A DNA stretch of 64,000 nt from Mariannaea sp. PMI_226. Its lineage: Eukaryota; Ascomycota; Sordariomycetes; Hypocreales; Nectriaceae. The stretch covers positions 682,001 through 746,000 of the forward strand of contig JANFOG010000013.1 of NCBI GenBank assembly GCA_024336345.1, in the 5' to 3' direction. Each line of letters opens with the position of its first letter. The stretch's first letter is position 1. Below are positions 10,184 through 21,790 of the stretch, in pieces. Both the position numbers and the translations under genes were made by a program. The notes beneath the pieces were generated by a model. The model made no database searches. It worked only from the letters and a program-made list of their open reading frames with translations, and had not been told where the DNA came from.

Positions 10184-12953
10184 TCACTCCTCCTCCGAAT
10201 CGGAATCATCACTCGACTCAGCTGTCGGAGTGGGAGCTTGCATTACGCCTCCGTCGTTGGCATCTCCGCCCGACTTATACATATCGCGAAGGCCTTTTAG
10301 CTGTGCGATACGCTCCTCTTGTTCCCGAGCGCTCATGGGTTTATTCTTCTTAGGCTTGGCCATATTCTTGGATTGCTTCGGAGGCGCTGACCGAGTGACT
10401 TCGGGTGATGCCGCAGCCCCTGGCAAATCCTTTGCGAAGCTGGGAAGTACCCTCTTGCAAAGGTCCCACAGCTTAAGCAAAGCCTCATTGCTGAGCTGGT
10501 CAATGTCCAGCTCAAGTTCGCCATCGTTATTTTCCTACACGCACAAATGTTAGTCGTCATTTTGACTCGCCGAGCTGCCAAATAAAAAAAAAAGTACACA
10601 CATTTTGCCCAGTATCGCGCTTGATAATGTCGATAGCACGATCAAGATGCTGGCCCTCCAAATCGTTGATAGCATTAGCGATCGCATCCTTCTCGCCGGC
10701 GTTCAGACTCTTCTTCGCCGCCGCCTTCTTGGAACCGCCAGACTTCTTGGAGGCAACATTGCCGCTAGGCTTACGTGCCGCTGAGCCACCGGATGGCTTG
10801 GGCTTGCTGGGCTTACTCGACTTCTTTGCTGGCTTGTCGTGCTTTTGACGGAACTCGCTGAGCGTCTGCTTGGCCTTCAACAGTGCTTCTTGAACCATTT
10901 TCAGAATACCTTGCTGGACGCCAATAAGACTCTGATTAGGGCTATCAGCAGCAAATAAGTCATTGAGCTTTCCGCTCTCCTCGCGCAGCTTCGCCTCCAG
11001 TTCTCGAACTTCCTTAGACGCATCGACATTAGTTGCAGGTGCTGCATCCTCGGCATCTTCTTCCTCTTCCTCCTCTTCATCACTGCCATGAGATGCAGGC
11101 GGGGGAGCCGCAGCCTTAGCGTGTTTAGCCAACCAAGCATCCTTGCCTTTCATCACGGAGTTATAGAGGTCTTCGAGCTGACTGGCGACATAGGAAACAG
11201 CGTTGCCTTGCTCAACAGGGCCATTGAAGGTATAGCAGTTGGTAAAAATCAACCTCACCATCTTGTCGAATTCTTTGAGACTGCCAATGTCTCCATGAGC
11301 CAACATACGCGAGGCTTTGCCCAGATCCATGGGCTTCTTGATCACCGAATAGTAGGTAGGGATATTGAGACCCTCGGCATCGACAGCCTCCATGAACCAC
11401 GAGTTTAGGTGTTTGTTCTTTGGAGACATGAGCTCAGCAAGTACTTCCTCAGCAAATTGCAACTCAGGCTTGAGCTTCTTGCGCGAGGGCTTAGTATAAT
11501 CTATGTCCTTTGACTTGGGGGCACGAACAGTTCGCTTTGGTCTATCCCCTTCCGTGGCTGAGGATGCCCGTCGTACTTCGGGGGGTTCCTGAACAGGAGC
11601 ACTTGGCTTGGGAGCTTCGACAGCGGGGCTTCCGGGCCCAGTGGATGGCTTTCGAACAGCAGCTTCAATATGAGTTGCAGTACGAGACTCGCGCGGAGCC
11701 TTAGGCTTGGGAATAGGTTTGGGCCTGACAGGCTCCTCCTGAGGGATCGTAATTACGTCATCCCAGATGGACCGAATGGAGCCACGGGCAGCATTGGTCA
11801 CATCGTGAATAGGGCCGTTAAAGGCAAGGGTATTCTCGTACATGAGAACAAGGTCCTGTCTGAAGTGCGAGATGGTAACGTAAAGACCGTTGGGGTCACG
11901 TAGAGTGCGATCAATTTCAGACAAATCAGTGGGCTTCTCGATCTTAGCAGCGTAGCTATCCCAGAGACTGGGCCAGAGTTTCTGCACTGAGTCTTTGAAG
12001 TGACCACCCTGCTTGGTCTTCTTGACTCGTCCCAACACCTTGCGAATCTCGCGGCGCTGGTAGGGAGTGATTTGCTGATTATTAAATTCGGGGTCATTCC
12101 ACTTGTCCAAACGAGCGAAAGGATCGTTCTGCGAAGGGGTGTCTGCAGAGACAGGGGTAGCAGCAGCAACACTGTCGCCATTGCCCTCCTCGGTAGGTTC
12201 AGTCTTGGCTCGCTTAGGTGCAGGCTCGTCCGTGGCATCATCTTCTCGTTCGCGAGAGACTTTAGAGCTGGAAACATCGGCAGGGGCATCTTCCATGGTA
12301 ACCTCGAGAGATGACTTGGGGGCGGAATCGGCCTCAGAAGACTCGATGGCGAGTTGAGAGAGGCTAGCGGGTTGTAAGTCAACCTCTGAGACGGGAAGTG
12401 CGTCACTGTCGCCGTTGGGCTTGTTAGTGGTACTGGCGTCCGCTGGTTGATCCGGCTTGTCTGCGTCCTCCATGGTTTCCTCCTTTAATGGTGTAGTAGA
12501 TTTATCTTCAGGAACTTTATCTGCAGCATCCGCCATATCAACATCCTCATTAGGCTTTGGCTCCGATTGTTCGGTAGTTGCCTCAGCGGATTTCGTCTCG
12601 GCGGTCGAATCATTCTTGTTCTCATCAGCGGGTTTGCTGGAGGAGGCGCTATTCTCCATCTCGACATCTTCAGTCACGCCATTGGTGACAGGGTGATCAT
12701 CGTTACCATTAACTGTAGGTTTCGCGGCTTCGTCCTTGGAATCGGTAGGCGTCGCGTGGCTGAAAAGAGAACGAGTCAGCATCTGACTAGATGCAGAACG
12801 GGAAAAAAACACAGCGCGTAAACGGCGCAGGTCATGCCAACGGAACCGAGGGGGAACTTACCCATTAACCTCAGGTTTTTGCTCCTTATCCTCCACCGAG
12901 TCGCGCGACTTGGTATCCGCCACTGGTGCTTCTGGGACAGGCGAAGAAGCCAT
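10184..12953 (-). CDS. bdf1: BET-family double bromodomain protein Bdf1, three exons
   Basis: Exons in transcript order are 12953-12862, 12759-10602 and 10534-10184, giving 866 residues. A disordered acidic N-terminus carries a basic PKRAK cluster, a likely nuclear signal. Bromodomain 1 lies at about residues 262-364 and bromodomain 2 at about 455-569. Each has the FNGP motif that includes the acetyl-lysine-reading Asn. A Lys/Ser/Pro-rich stretch follows, then the ET (extraterminal) domain at about 715-790, which is split by the last intron, and an acidic tail ending in DSDSEEE. Bdf1 proteins bind acetylated histone H4, recruit TFIID and SWR1, and mark promoters. The last junction joins Asn to Glu in phase 0 and restores the ET helix. 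Length and domain order are normal for the family. Confidence 0.95.
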
Positions 12954-15796
12954 AGTTGCCGTTCGCGATGACAGCGCAGTAGTTAAAAGTGGTTTAGATG
13001 GCGCGTCGCGACATGAAAATGACGGCAGATAAATGCGCGCGCGAATCGAGTCGACGGGGGGTGAGCGACGAGCGCAAAAGCGACGATTCGCTGGCGGCAG
13101 GAAAATGACGGATGAGGAAATGCGCGACACGAAAATAAGTGATGGTGGGGGAGGCCGTCACTTAAATGTTTGCGGTTTTGGTGGCGGCGGGAGCAGTGCG
13201 CAGAAATGCGACGGAAGGTGAACAGCAGCTGGTGGCGCAGAGGGAGACGAGCTGTAGTGGTACTCCGGAGATGGCGAGCGCGGAAGCGGAAGCGGGTGCG
13301 ACCGAAGCGTAAAAGGAAAAACAATAAAAAAGTTGAAGATGTAATGGGTGAGTGAGGTCAATAGGATATGACGCTAACACACAAAACACCACTAGAGAAA
13401 ATCGCGATGCGATGCGATCGGTGCGGATGCAGGTGACTGATTGCGCGCCGAAGTGCGAGAGCAGGGTGATCACGCTGGTGTAAAAAAAGAAGCGAGTCTG
13501 GGAAAACCGGAAGGATTGCGACTGATGATCCGATGTCGCAAACGTATTAGAAGGGATTACTGGTAGACTCTGAAGCTGGGCGCGCAAAAAAAAGGTGGCT
13601 GTGAAGGTTGTGTTCGGCCTCAAATAATTTATGGAGTCGATGTGAGATGGATGGATGGCAATAAAAATGGCCGAATCGAATTTGCTCCTCGTTGGTTGGT
13701 TGTTGTTTTGATTGATGGCCAGCTCAAGTAAACGGGTAAGGTTGACGTGTGCGTCGTTGAGATGTACTGTAGTAGGTTACAGCTGCGATTTGCGCGTGCA
13801 GGAGGTACCTTGGTTGTTTTTTTTTTTGGGCGGTGTTGGCGGTGTTGGGAGTCAAGGAGGGAGGGGTGGGAGGGTTAGAGAGGGCCTGTGAGGGAAAAGC
13901 GCGTGCACGTCAGTGAATTTTGGCCGGTTGGAGGCGCGGTGGTATTTATGAGAGAAGAAAGGCAAACTCCGCTGAGCCGTTGATTTGTGCCTATCGGGGC
14001 ACGGAAGGGGCAGGGGGGAAAAATTTAGTTGGCCGAGGTGCAGGTGCGAAAGATGAGGGCAGTCCGTGCGCCACCGCGTTCTCTCCGTTCTCTCAAGCTC
14101 TTCTGGGGGGCTCCTGGTCCCAGTTTGCCAGGCTATTTGCGAGGTGGGTGGGTTGGGCCTTTTTATGCAGAAAGTGGCTGGGGAATGGTCCCGTGGCTGG
14201 TGGGCCGATGTGATTGGTGTGACGAGACGTCACTTGCCTCACTTTGGCTTGGCCTCGCAGCTTGCCTGTGAGACATTGTGGCGGTCAGCTCCAGAAAAGG
14301 GTTGAATGCGTGATGAAGGAAACGTGTCTTCGAGGCAAGGGGATACGATACATGAGGGCATGGCAAAATGGATGACAAAAAGGCCACGCGAACCTCTCTC
14401 TCCTTCCTTTCTGTCTTGGCTTGTTTTGTGACTGGTGTGGCAATTGACTTTCCTCTACCTCCTGCACTTGATACACTCGTCTTCCATGCACGCGACATCG
14501 CGGTTTCCAACAGAGCCTCAATCATGACTTGGGTTCGTATCAGACAGAGTTCACGCTTTCCGCCAAGAAAAACCTCCAATTTTCACGACATGTGAAGATA
14601 CCATTAAACCGCCATGGGAATGAAAATCTATGGATGATTGCAAGAGAAGACATGCTTTTATATCACTGCTCGTTTGTCTTCTGTTACTTCATCGTAAAAA
14701 AAAAACCCCTCTCGAAATCCTGAGTTTCAAGCTTGGATTGCGACCATCCACTTCGAGGTGCTGTAGTACGCGACGCGTCGCGGTTGGGCAAAACCGCCGA
14801 TGGCTGACGAGGCACCTCGAATAGCAAATATACCCTTTTAACGGGGTATTATCAAACGGGGGGTTCTGACAGAGCCGGGATTCAATGTGGTCCACTTTTC
14901 ACTGGTGATTTGGAGACTCAGTCCAAGACAAAAGACACTAGAAGCCTGGAAGGCAGCACCAACAAAGGTCATCCAGGTGACTCGGGCGCAGGCTTTCCAT
15001 GATAGAATACGTAAGGTAGGTAGGTCAGCTCGGTGCCTACTTCAATGCACCTGCATTCTGCACAATCCGTTCCATTTTCCAATGTTACTTCTTCCTGCTG
15101 CCTTTTAGCTCGGATTCTCGGGAATTTGGCAACTACAGATACCATCCCAGTACACCGTAATGTACTAGGACAGGTGTAATGAATGCAACCAATGAGCTGC
15201 TTTTTGGGAACCCACCATATCCCTTTCTCTATCCAATCATATCTTATTTTGGCCAACCCAGAACTGCCTTAGCTCACCATGTCTCCAATCACGATCTGAC
15301 TAGTTCATTCATTTTTGACCAATCACACTTGGCCGCGGCACAGCCACCTTTCAAACCTTCCTTGTCGAACCTGGCAAGATGTGAGACAAAAGGATGACTC
15401 ATCACTTGTATCAACGCCTTCCGGAAAGGGGAAGATCACACCCATGAGGAAAGAAGAATCTTATCTCCATGTGCACAGTCACCTGATTTCTTATCAGTGC
15501 TTATGTCATCTATGCACTCTCCATGCTTGTGCTTGAATGTGGGGAAATTTCATAGCGAAGCATCCATCTAAAAAAAAAAGTTCGTCCACCTCCAGGCCGG
15601 CGCTCGTGAAATTTTCCAACTCGGGGGACTGAGTACATCAACCTTATTTTTTTTTGTTAACCCGATCTATCCCATCTCTTGAATTCAGAGTACTCCGTTA
15701 TACACATAGGCATCGCTTTTGCGTTCTCTGCTTATTTGCGCAATCCTTATCTCTTCCTTCAAACACCACATCTACGCTATTTCGCATTCAGTCCTC
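12954..15796. promoter_or_regulatory. Divergent promoter region of bdf1 (-) and the Utp5-like gene (+)
   Basis: About 2.8 kb with no recognisable gene on either strand. Near bdf1 it is CG-rich with many GCGCG-type strings. Around 13800-13870 it has a T run and G-rich purine tracts. Near the Utp5-like gene it carries pyrimidine-rich leader sequence and a GAGTACTCCGTT string at 15687-15698. Open frames up to about 150 codons are low in complexity and match nothing I know. Confidence 0.5.
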
Positions 15797-16987
15797 ATGC
15801 CCATGTCAATCAAGCGGAAAGCTCCAGCCAAGCTGGCAGCGCCCGTCATTCGATCCGCCGCAAAGGTCCAGAACAAGTCTGCCATTGATGAGACCCGCGC
15901 TTCCATTGCAGTCACCGATGCCCTTGCCAGTTCGCAGGCCGAGCCAATCGAGATCTCCTCTGACAACGATAGCGATGAAGACATCTCTGATGTTGAGGAC
16001 GACGACGCAGAGGAAGAAACCAACGGTGCCCAAGAAGAGAACGCTCTCACCCGCCTAAAAGCCTCCCAAAAACCGAATGGAAAAGATGTCTCGCTTGCTA
16101 AGGAAGACGATGTCGACTCCGACGGCGAGCCTACCTCTCCTTCTTTCGGCGAGCTTCTGCGTGCTGAGAACGAAATCATTGACGTCTCGTCACTTCTGCT
16201 CCCCGCCGGCAACGCCGTGTCAACAACTACGAAAAGCGCCATCGTTCCTCCATCGACCCAATCTCTCACCACTGTACTCTCTCAGGCTCTTCGAACCGAC
16301 GATACGGTCCTCCTCGAGTCATGCCTTCACACTCTCGACTTGCACACCATCCGCAACACCATCGAACGCCTTGACAGCAGCCTCGCGGGTCTCCTCCTCA
16401 CCAAGCTTGCCGCCCGCCTGTACCGTCGCCCTGGTCGCGCAGGCAATCTCATGACCTGGGTTCAGTGGACTCTCGTCGCCCACGGCGGCGCCCTTTCCTC
16501 CCAGCCAAAGGTTATCCACAGCCTCAACGGCCTGCAAAAGGTCCTTGCCGAGCGCGCAAAGGGTCTTAACAGCCTCCTGGCTCTGAAGGGCAAGCTAGAC
16601 ATGCTCGAGGGACAGATGGATCTGCGCCGCAAGATGTCCCGTGCTGGTCTTTCTCATAATGCTGACTCAGACGATTCCGACGACGAGGACGTCATCTGGG
16701 TCGAGGGCGAGGACGAACGCACCCCCGGCAGGAGGCGTGGTGAAGACGATTTCGACGACGACGATGACGAAGACGACGACGAAGTGCCCATCACGAACGG
16801 GTTCGTCAGCGACTCTGATGAGGAGGACCAGTCTGCCGGCGAGGAGCCTGATAGCGCTGGCGAGGAGTCTCTCGACGAAGATGAGGTCGACCACGATGAT
16901 GTGGACCAGTCCATGGGCGAGGATGAAGATAGCGATGTTGACGCGCCCCCTGCTAAGGTACAGAAGACTGGGGGAAAGCGAAGGTAA
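15797..16987 (+). CDS. Utp5-like small-subunit processome protein (Utp12 domain)
   Basis: One exon, 396 residues from the ATG at 15797; a second ATG two codons later (15803) may be used instead. A basic N-terminus is followed by an acidic patch rich in Asp, Glu and Ser at about 50-85. A helical Utp12-type domain at about 150-270 contains the landmark LAGLLLTKLAARLYRRPGRA and the MTWVQWTLVAHGG segment. A long acidic C-terminal tail ends in a basic KVQKTGGKRR. Yeast Utp5 and human WDR43 share this C-terminal domain and act in the t-UTP complex on pre-18S rRNA in the nucleolus. The yeast protein also has WD repeats, which are absent here, as in many filamentous fungal members annotated under this domain. 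Assignment to Utp5 rather than another Utp12-domain protein is moderately sure. Confidence 0.82.
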   Translation: MPMSIKRKAPAKLAAPVIRSAAKVQNKSAIDETRASIAVTDALASSQAEPIEISSDNDSDEDISDVEDDDAEEETNGAQEENALTRLKASQKPNGKDVSLAKEDDVDSDGEPTSPSFGELLRAENEIIDVSSLLLPAGNAVSTTTKSAIVPPSTQSLTTVLSQALRTDDTVLLESCLHTLDLHTIRNTIERLDSSLAGLLLTKLAARLYRRPGRAGNLMTWVQWTLVAHGGALSSQPKVIHSLNGLQKVLAERAKGLNSLLALKGKLDMLEGQMDLRRKMSRAGLSHNADSDDSDDEDVIWVEGEDERTPGRRRGEDDFDDDDDEDDDEVPITNGFVSDSDEEDQSAGEEPDSAGEESLDEDEVDHDDVDQSMGEDEDSDVDAPPAKVQKTGGKRR

Positions 16988-17704
16988 AAAAGCAAGGATG
17001 GAAAGATAAAAAGGTCGGAAAGGAAAAAAAAATAAGACAGAAGAGGAAGAAAGGGTCATCTTAGTTGCTTTATTTCCTGGCGTTTCTTTTTTACTTGTAG
17101 ACTTTCGGGGGGTCTTGTATGTTAATATTTTGGCAACTATCATGAGTTGATACCTCTCTGGTCATACATTGTATCATGTTCATATATCATTTTGCAAAAA
17201 AAGAAAGCCCTTTCCCCACGAAGCGTGATGGTAAGAAATATTGTGTTCAACCTATATCTCCTTTTCGCCATAATCCGTTTTAAAGCTAGGCAGGTTGTCT
17301 ACACTCCCAGACGAAGAAAGTAAAAAAGAACCAGCATTGTCCATCCTTCTGATGTCGTTTGATTACAACAAGTTTAACAAACCAAACCCACAAAGTAATA
17401 CTCTATACAAAAAAAAAACAGGTATAAGTTTGTCCGGCTTAATCTCCCAGCGCCTCGCCATGCTAGGGACCATGGTTTTTTTCTTCTTCATGAATCCCAA
17501 TCCCAAACTACTAAAAATAAGCGCCATCGCTGCCATTTGTCTGCGCCATCGTTTTATATCTGTTGATGTCTAAAGAATAGTACATGGAGTGTGCGGGCCC
17601 CTCTCCAGTTGGTCATGATCATGGTGTTGATCGAAAAGAGAGGCTGCTGCGAATCCAAAGGTTGTGATGATGATGATAATATCAAGTGCTGAATTGCCAC
17701 ATCC
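16988..17704. other. Convergent 3' intergenic region
   Basis: About 700 bases between two converging stops. It contains poly(A)-rich strings near 17020 and 17410 and nothing that looks coding. Both 3' UTRs and polyadenylation sites must lie here. Confidence 0.6.
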
Positions 17705-20700
17705 TCACGGCAAAACACTCTGGCGCCATTGTTCGATTCGGTTCATTGAACCGCCGCTGTTCACGGGCACTTGGCCACCACCATAGGGACTCATTCCGCT
17801 GCCATAAGGATGCAAGTTGTTCATATTGATCATTGTGTTGAAAGAACCCATTTTGTTCATAGTGTTCGGGTTGCCCATGGCTCCGAGGTTCATCATAGAA
17901 CCGTAGGCAGGTTGCTGCATTTGCATCTGCGGCATCTGCTGCATTGGAGCACCATAGGAGCTGAAAACAGCACTGGCACGATGCTGAAGAACATTGTTAT
18001 TGTTGCCGTACATTTGTGTGTGCAGTGCCGGAGAAGACATTGCCGCCTGGGGTCCTTGACCTCCTGTGCCATCATTGAAAGCTCCGTTTCGGAAGCCGCC
18101 AGAATGTTGCATGTTGGGACCGTCAAGAGTTGTTGGCATTTGGCTTCGGTAGGCAGCCATTCTAGCATCACGGTCTCGTGTGACTTGATTCGCTCGTTCC
18201 ATCCTTTGCCTTTCTTCGACAGCTCGGATATCAGGCTCTCTGAGTGGATGTGAGCCAAGAACGTTGGCCATGCTTTTCCGCAACTTGATATTTACGGGAG
18301 ACTCATGCTCAACAGGGGCAGGGCCGGAGAGCTGATTAAGAGACATTTCGCGCTCCCGAGCTTCACGTTCAGCTTGGAGGCGGCGGCGACGCTCGCCGAG
18401 TGTTTCTTCACCTGGTGGCTTATTTTCTTTCTCCTCTTCCTTCTTCATTTTCTTCTCGTCATCTAAGTCACCAAACTGACTAAGCAATTCGGCGGAAAAG
18501 ACGCTGCTGACGGGGCGAGCCTTGGGCAAGGAATTTTCATCATCTTTGGCGGCGAGTCGATGCTTTCTTTGAGCGAGGGTCTCCCCGGGATCCTCTTCGT
18601 CATCTAACCCAGGCTCCCCGGTAGACAGATCCTGACCTGAGTGGGAGTTTTGTGAGACATGAATATCACTGCCGTTGACTTGCAGGTTTATCATGCTTGG
18701 CCTGTGGGCCATGAGAGCATTGGGATCCTGGCCGTGGAGGCGGGCTCGGCGATGGCTGAGAGGTTCATTGTCCTCGAGTTCGCGACGCTCCATTAAACCA
18801 AGTGGCCGGTTGAGATCCATCACGTTTTGAGCACCCTGATTTCGGGCTGCAATAATGGCAAGAGGAACGTCCTCATCATCAGAACCGGCCTCATCCAAGT
18901 GAGCATTCTCGTCTTCCCAAGCTAGATTTACACGCTTATCTTTCCTCTGTTTGCGTTGAGTTTCAGCGACAGCATCCATCTCAAGCAAAGTAGCATGCAT
19001 TCCACCTGGGAATTGTCGCTGGGTTCGCTGTTTCTGCTGTTGCTTCCGCAGTTGTAGCTCAGCCAGGAGGGTAGTAGGGGGTCCATAGTAGGAATCCTCT
19101 TCTTCCAAATCCTCAGCCTCTTCCTTGGCTTCCCGCTGCTCATCATCGGAGTGCTCGCTCTGGCCATCAAGATCATGTCCGGCCAAGGCATCATACTCGC
19201 CAGCATGAGTATCACAATTGACAGGCCCCAAGCCGTCCGAGTCACTCGTGCGGAGGTCCTTGTCACTGCCATGATGTCTCCCGAGCCACATGAACGACGA
19301 TCGCTTCTTCTGGAGCTCACCGGATTCTGAGTGGAGTATGGCAGAAGGTGCCATTGAGGCACGCTTCTTCTCCCTTCCGTAAACTTCGGCGCCAAGTTTG
19401 CCAGCGTAGTCATGATCAATGAAAGCACTGACCGGTGCTACGGCTGAAGCATCAAGAATACTGTCAAGCGTGGCCATTGCCGAACCATCCTTGACTTCAA
19501 TCTCTGGGCCGGTAGTAGGGGGCGCATCAAAGTACGCGCTGGCTCGTAGCTGTGGTGGTAACTTGGACAGTCGTGACTTTCGCTTTTCCGGATCCATTTT
19601 GGTTAGACGTTGCGGTTTTCGTAGTGGTTCCTGTTCTGGTTCGGGTTCGATCTCTCCCTCGCGTTGCATATTGGAACTGTCTCCATGACTTGAATGCACA
19701 GAGCGAATTTCCATGTTTGCAGGCGTGTTCTGGAGTTCCTCCGAGGAGAGGGCAGCAAATGACTCTCGATGACCTGCTAGAGGATCAGGTAGCCATGAGT
19801 CCCGCTTAATTTCCTTGTTAGGTGGCGATCCCAAGAATTGCGACTGTCGGTTGCCGTCCAAATCAATAGCTCGTGACTGCCTGTCACCTTCCATCATCAT
19901 ACTTAAGACCTGAGAGCGCCGTTGATTCCTATCAACAGCTTTAGGCTTGGAAGACAATTTTGGAGGCAAGTTCAGCATAGCAGGTACACGGGCAGGATAG
20001 TACAGCATTTGATGCCCAGAATCGGGATCGAAATAAGACTGTGGGCGAGCCATTTGCTGAGGAGCCTGGCGTGAAACAGGAGCAGGAACCCCATGTTCGA
20101 CAGGAGAGTGATGGTCACTGTGCTCAGTCTCCGCCTCTGGGTGCCAGTGAACTCCATCGAAGTCGCCAAACGCATCCTGGCACTGTTGGAAGGTGGTATC
20201 GGAACGAGAGCTGCCCGGTCTTGGGGAATGTCGTGGCTCTTCATTGGCCAGCAGAGCTGCGGAAGCGTTGTGAACGGGGGATTCCGTTCTTTCTCGGTCA
20301 AGGAAGTCATCATGACCCATCATATTTTGGAAAACGTCAGTGCTGGGCATGTTTGCATCGCGAAGCTCTTCCGGCAAAGTCAAATCGTTTCCTGTGCTCT
20401 TGATGGGAGATGATGCATCTGCCTTATCAAGGGCATCCTTGGTCAAAGAGATGGGCTCCGACTCGGAGATCTCAGCTAACGACATCTTGGTGGAACGGAC
20501 GCTTCGAACGGAGGCCTTTCCAGGGCCGTGGCGTGATAGAACAGACTCGACGTCAATATCCGGTCGACCAGACGAATTTTTAGATCCAGATCGTAGACGG
20601 CCAGTTAGGGAATGATTGGGGGACATAACATAACCCCCTGGGGAGTAGCCACCGTGCCGTGCAGCAATATTGGTTGATACGATGGAAGATGAGATGGAAT

Positions 20701-21790
20701 GATTTCGCTTCAGGTGTTCTGCGATGGAGCCAGACGTACTTCCGTAGTCGTCAGCGGAGTTGGCTCTAATATTGGCGGCGAGGATGGAGGATCGTCGGGA
20801 GTCGCTTCGTTTTAATTCGCCGTGGAGGTCTCTGATGGCATCGTCAATAGAACTAGTCATAGACAGACGCTCAGCGGTGGCTTCGAGTTGCTGAATGTTG
20901 CCAACGTAGCTTCCGGCTCGTGGGTTGATATCAGGGGTCGGATGCTTGATGTCAAGGGATTCGGAATCGGACGTGGTTCGGATGATAGGTCTGGGTCGAG
21001 GCTGGGCCCGTCGGACGTGAGGTTGCACGCTGGCAACACGCACAGGGGAAGTCGAAATTGAATAGGAGTCGTGTGAGGACGGTCGATCCTCGGGGATTTG
21101 ATTGAGGGTGACGGGTAAATGTCCAGGGGACGCCGAAGTAGACGATGTGGACGTTGGAGTGGGCGTGGAACCAGGCGCAGTATAGCAGCTACCAGTGGCG
21201 GTGCGACTATTACTGGAGTGGTCAATTGCTGGCGCTGACGCTGGCGCTGGGGCAACTTCGTATCCGAGGCCCCTGGCAGTGACACTGGGGCTATTTCTGG
21301 GTGAGGAGGAAAACGACGTTCCCGATACGAGCATAGGCTGGTGGGTGCTGTCTTGGTTTTCGTGTTGGCCGTTATGCTGGATCTTTTCCGTGCATATATC
21401 TGAATCATCAGAGACGGCGACATTCTGAGACGTACATGCCTGATCAGTATCAGGCACTGCGACGATATTCGCTGGGTTTTGGATGCCACTGGATTGCTTG
21501 AGGGCTGAGGCCGAGGCTCGCCCCGAACCAACTAGCCATTGGCTGGAATTCCCTGTGGATTCGCCGCCACCAGGGCCAACTTCTGTGCTCCCCATCTTGC
21601 GCCCTACCTTGCCAATCCCCCATGAGTCGTCGAGCATACTGAGCAGCGTTGACTTCTGGTCGACCAGCGGCAGAAATGGTGTCGATTCGAAGCTCAGTGT
21701 TAACACTGTCGGAGCGGGTGAGGATAAATCGGGGTCGGTATGAGAGTCGTAATGGTGACTTTTTTCGTTGGTGCTGGCTGGTGCAGCCAT
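17705..21790 (-). CDS. Large conserved disordered protein, function unknown
   Basis: A single open frame of 1,361 residues with no intron. I do not recognise a named family or catalytic domain. Most of it is Ser/Pro/Gln-rich and predicted by eye to be disordered. An N-terminal segment around residues 45-90 (DDSWGIGKVGRKMGSTEVGP) and a central block at about 920-1000 look more constrained. Three related basic motifs of the form E-x-L-x-x-R-[KR]-x-R-L occur at about residues 1005, 1068 and 1126, in a Lys/Glu-rich, probably helical stretch. The tail is Met/Asn/Gly-rich and ends in IEQWRQSVLP. The pattern suits a scaffold or a cell-polarity or RNA-associated protein, but that is speculation. The long clean frame makes it a real gene. 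Confidence 0.85.
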   Translation of the reverse strand: MAAPASTNEKSHHYDSHTDPDLSSPAPTVLTLSFESTPFLPLVDQKSTLLSMLDDSWGIGKVGRKMGSTEVGPGGGESTGNSSQWLVGSGRASASALKQSSGIQNPANIVAVPDTDQACTSQNVAVSDDSDICTEKIQHNGQHENQDSTHQPMLVSGTSFSSSPRNSPSVTARGLGYEVAPAPASAPAIDHSSNSRTATGSCYTAPGSTPTPTSTSSTSASPGHLPVTLNQIPEDRPSSHDSYSISTSPVRVASVQPHVRRAQPRPRPIIRTTSDSESLDIKHPTPDINPRAGSYVGNIQQLEATAERLSMTSSIDDAIRDLHGELKRSDSRRSSILAANIRANSADDYGSTSGSIAEHLKRNHSISSSIVSTNIAARHGGYSPGGYVMSPNHSLTGRLRSGSKNSSGRPDIDVESVLSRHGPGKASVRSVRSTKMSLAEISESEPISLTKDALDKADASSPIKSTGNDLTLPEELRDANMPSTDVFQNMMGHDDFLDRERTESPVHNASAALLANEEPRHSPRPGSSRSDTTFQQCQDAFGDFDGVHWHPEAETEHSDHHSPVEHGVPAPVSRQAPQQMARPQSYFDPDSGHQMLYYPARVPAMLNLPPKLSSKPKAVDRNQRRSQVLSMMMEGDRQSRAIDLDGNRQSQFLGSPPNKEIKRDSWLPDPLAGHRESFAALSSEELQNTPANMEIRSVHSSHGDSSNMQREGEIEPEPEQEPLRKPQRLTKMDPEKRKSRLSKLPPQLRASAYFDAPPTTGPEIEVKDGSAMATLDSILDASAVAPVSAFIDHDYAGKLGAEVYGREKKRASMAPSAILHSESGELQKKRSSFMWLGRHHGSDKDLRTSDSDGLGPVNCDTHAGEYDALAGHDLDGQSEHSDDEQREAKEEAEDLEEEDSYYGPPTTLLAELQLRKQQQKQRTQRQFPGGMHATLLEMDAVAETQRKQRKDKRVNLAWEDENAHLDEAGSDDEDVPLAIIAARNQGAQNVMDLNRPLGLMERRELEDNEPLSHRRARLHGQDPNALMAHRPSMINLQVNGSDIHVSQNSHSGQDLSTGEPGLDDEEDPGETLAQRKHRLAAKDDENSLPKARPVSSVFSAELLSQFGDLDDEKKMKKEEEKENKPPGEETLGERRRRLQAEREAREREMSLNQLSGPAPVEHESPVNIKLRKSMANVLGSHPLREPDIRAVEERQRMERANQVTRDRDARMAAYRSQMPTTLDGPNMQHSGGFRNGAFNDGTGGQGPQAAMSSPALHTQMYGNNNNVLQHRASAVFSSYGAPMQQMPQMQMQQPAYGSMMNLGAMGNPNTMNKMGSFNTMINMNNLHPYGSGMSPYGGGQVPVNSGGSMNRIEQWRQSVLP

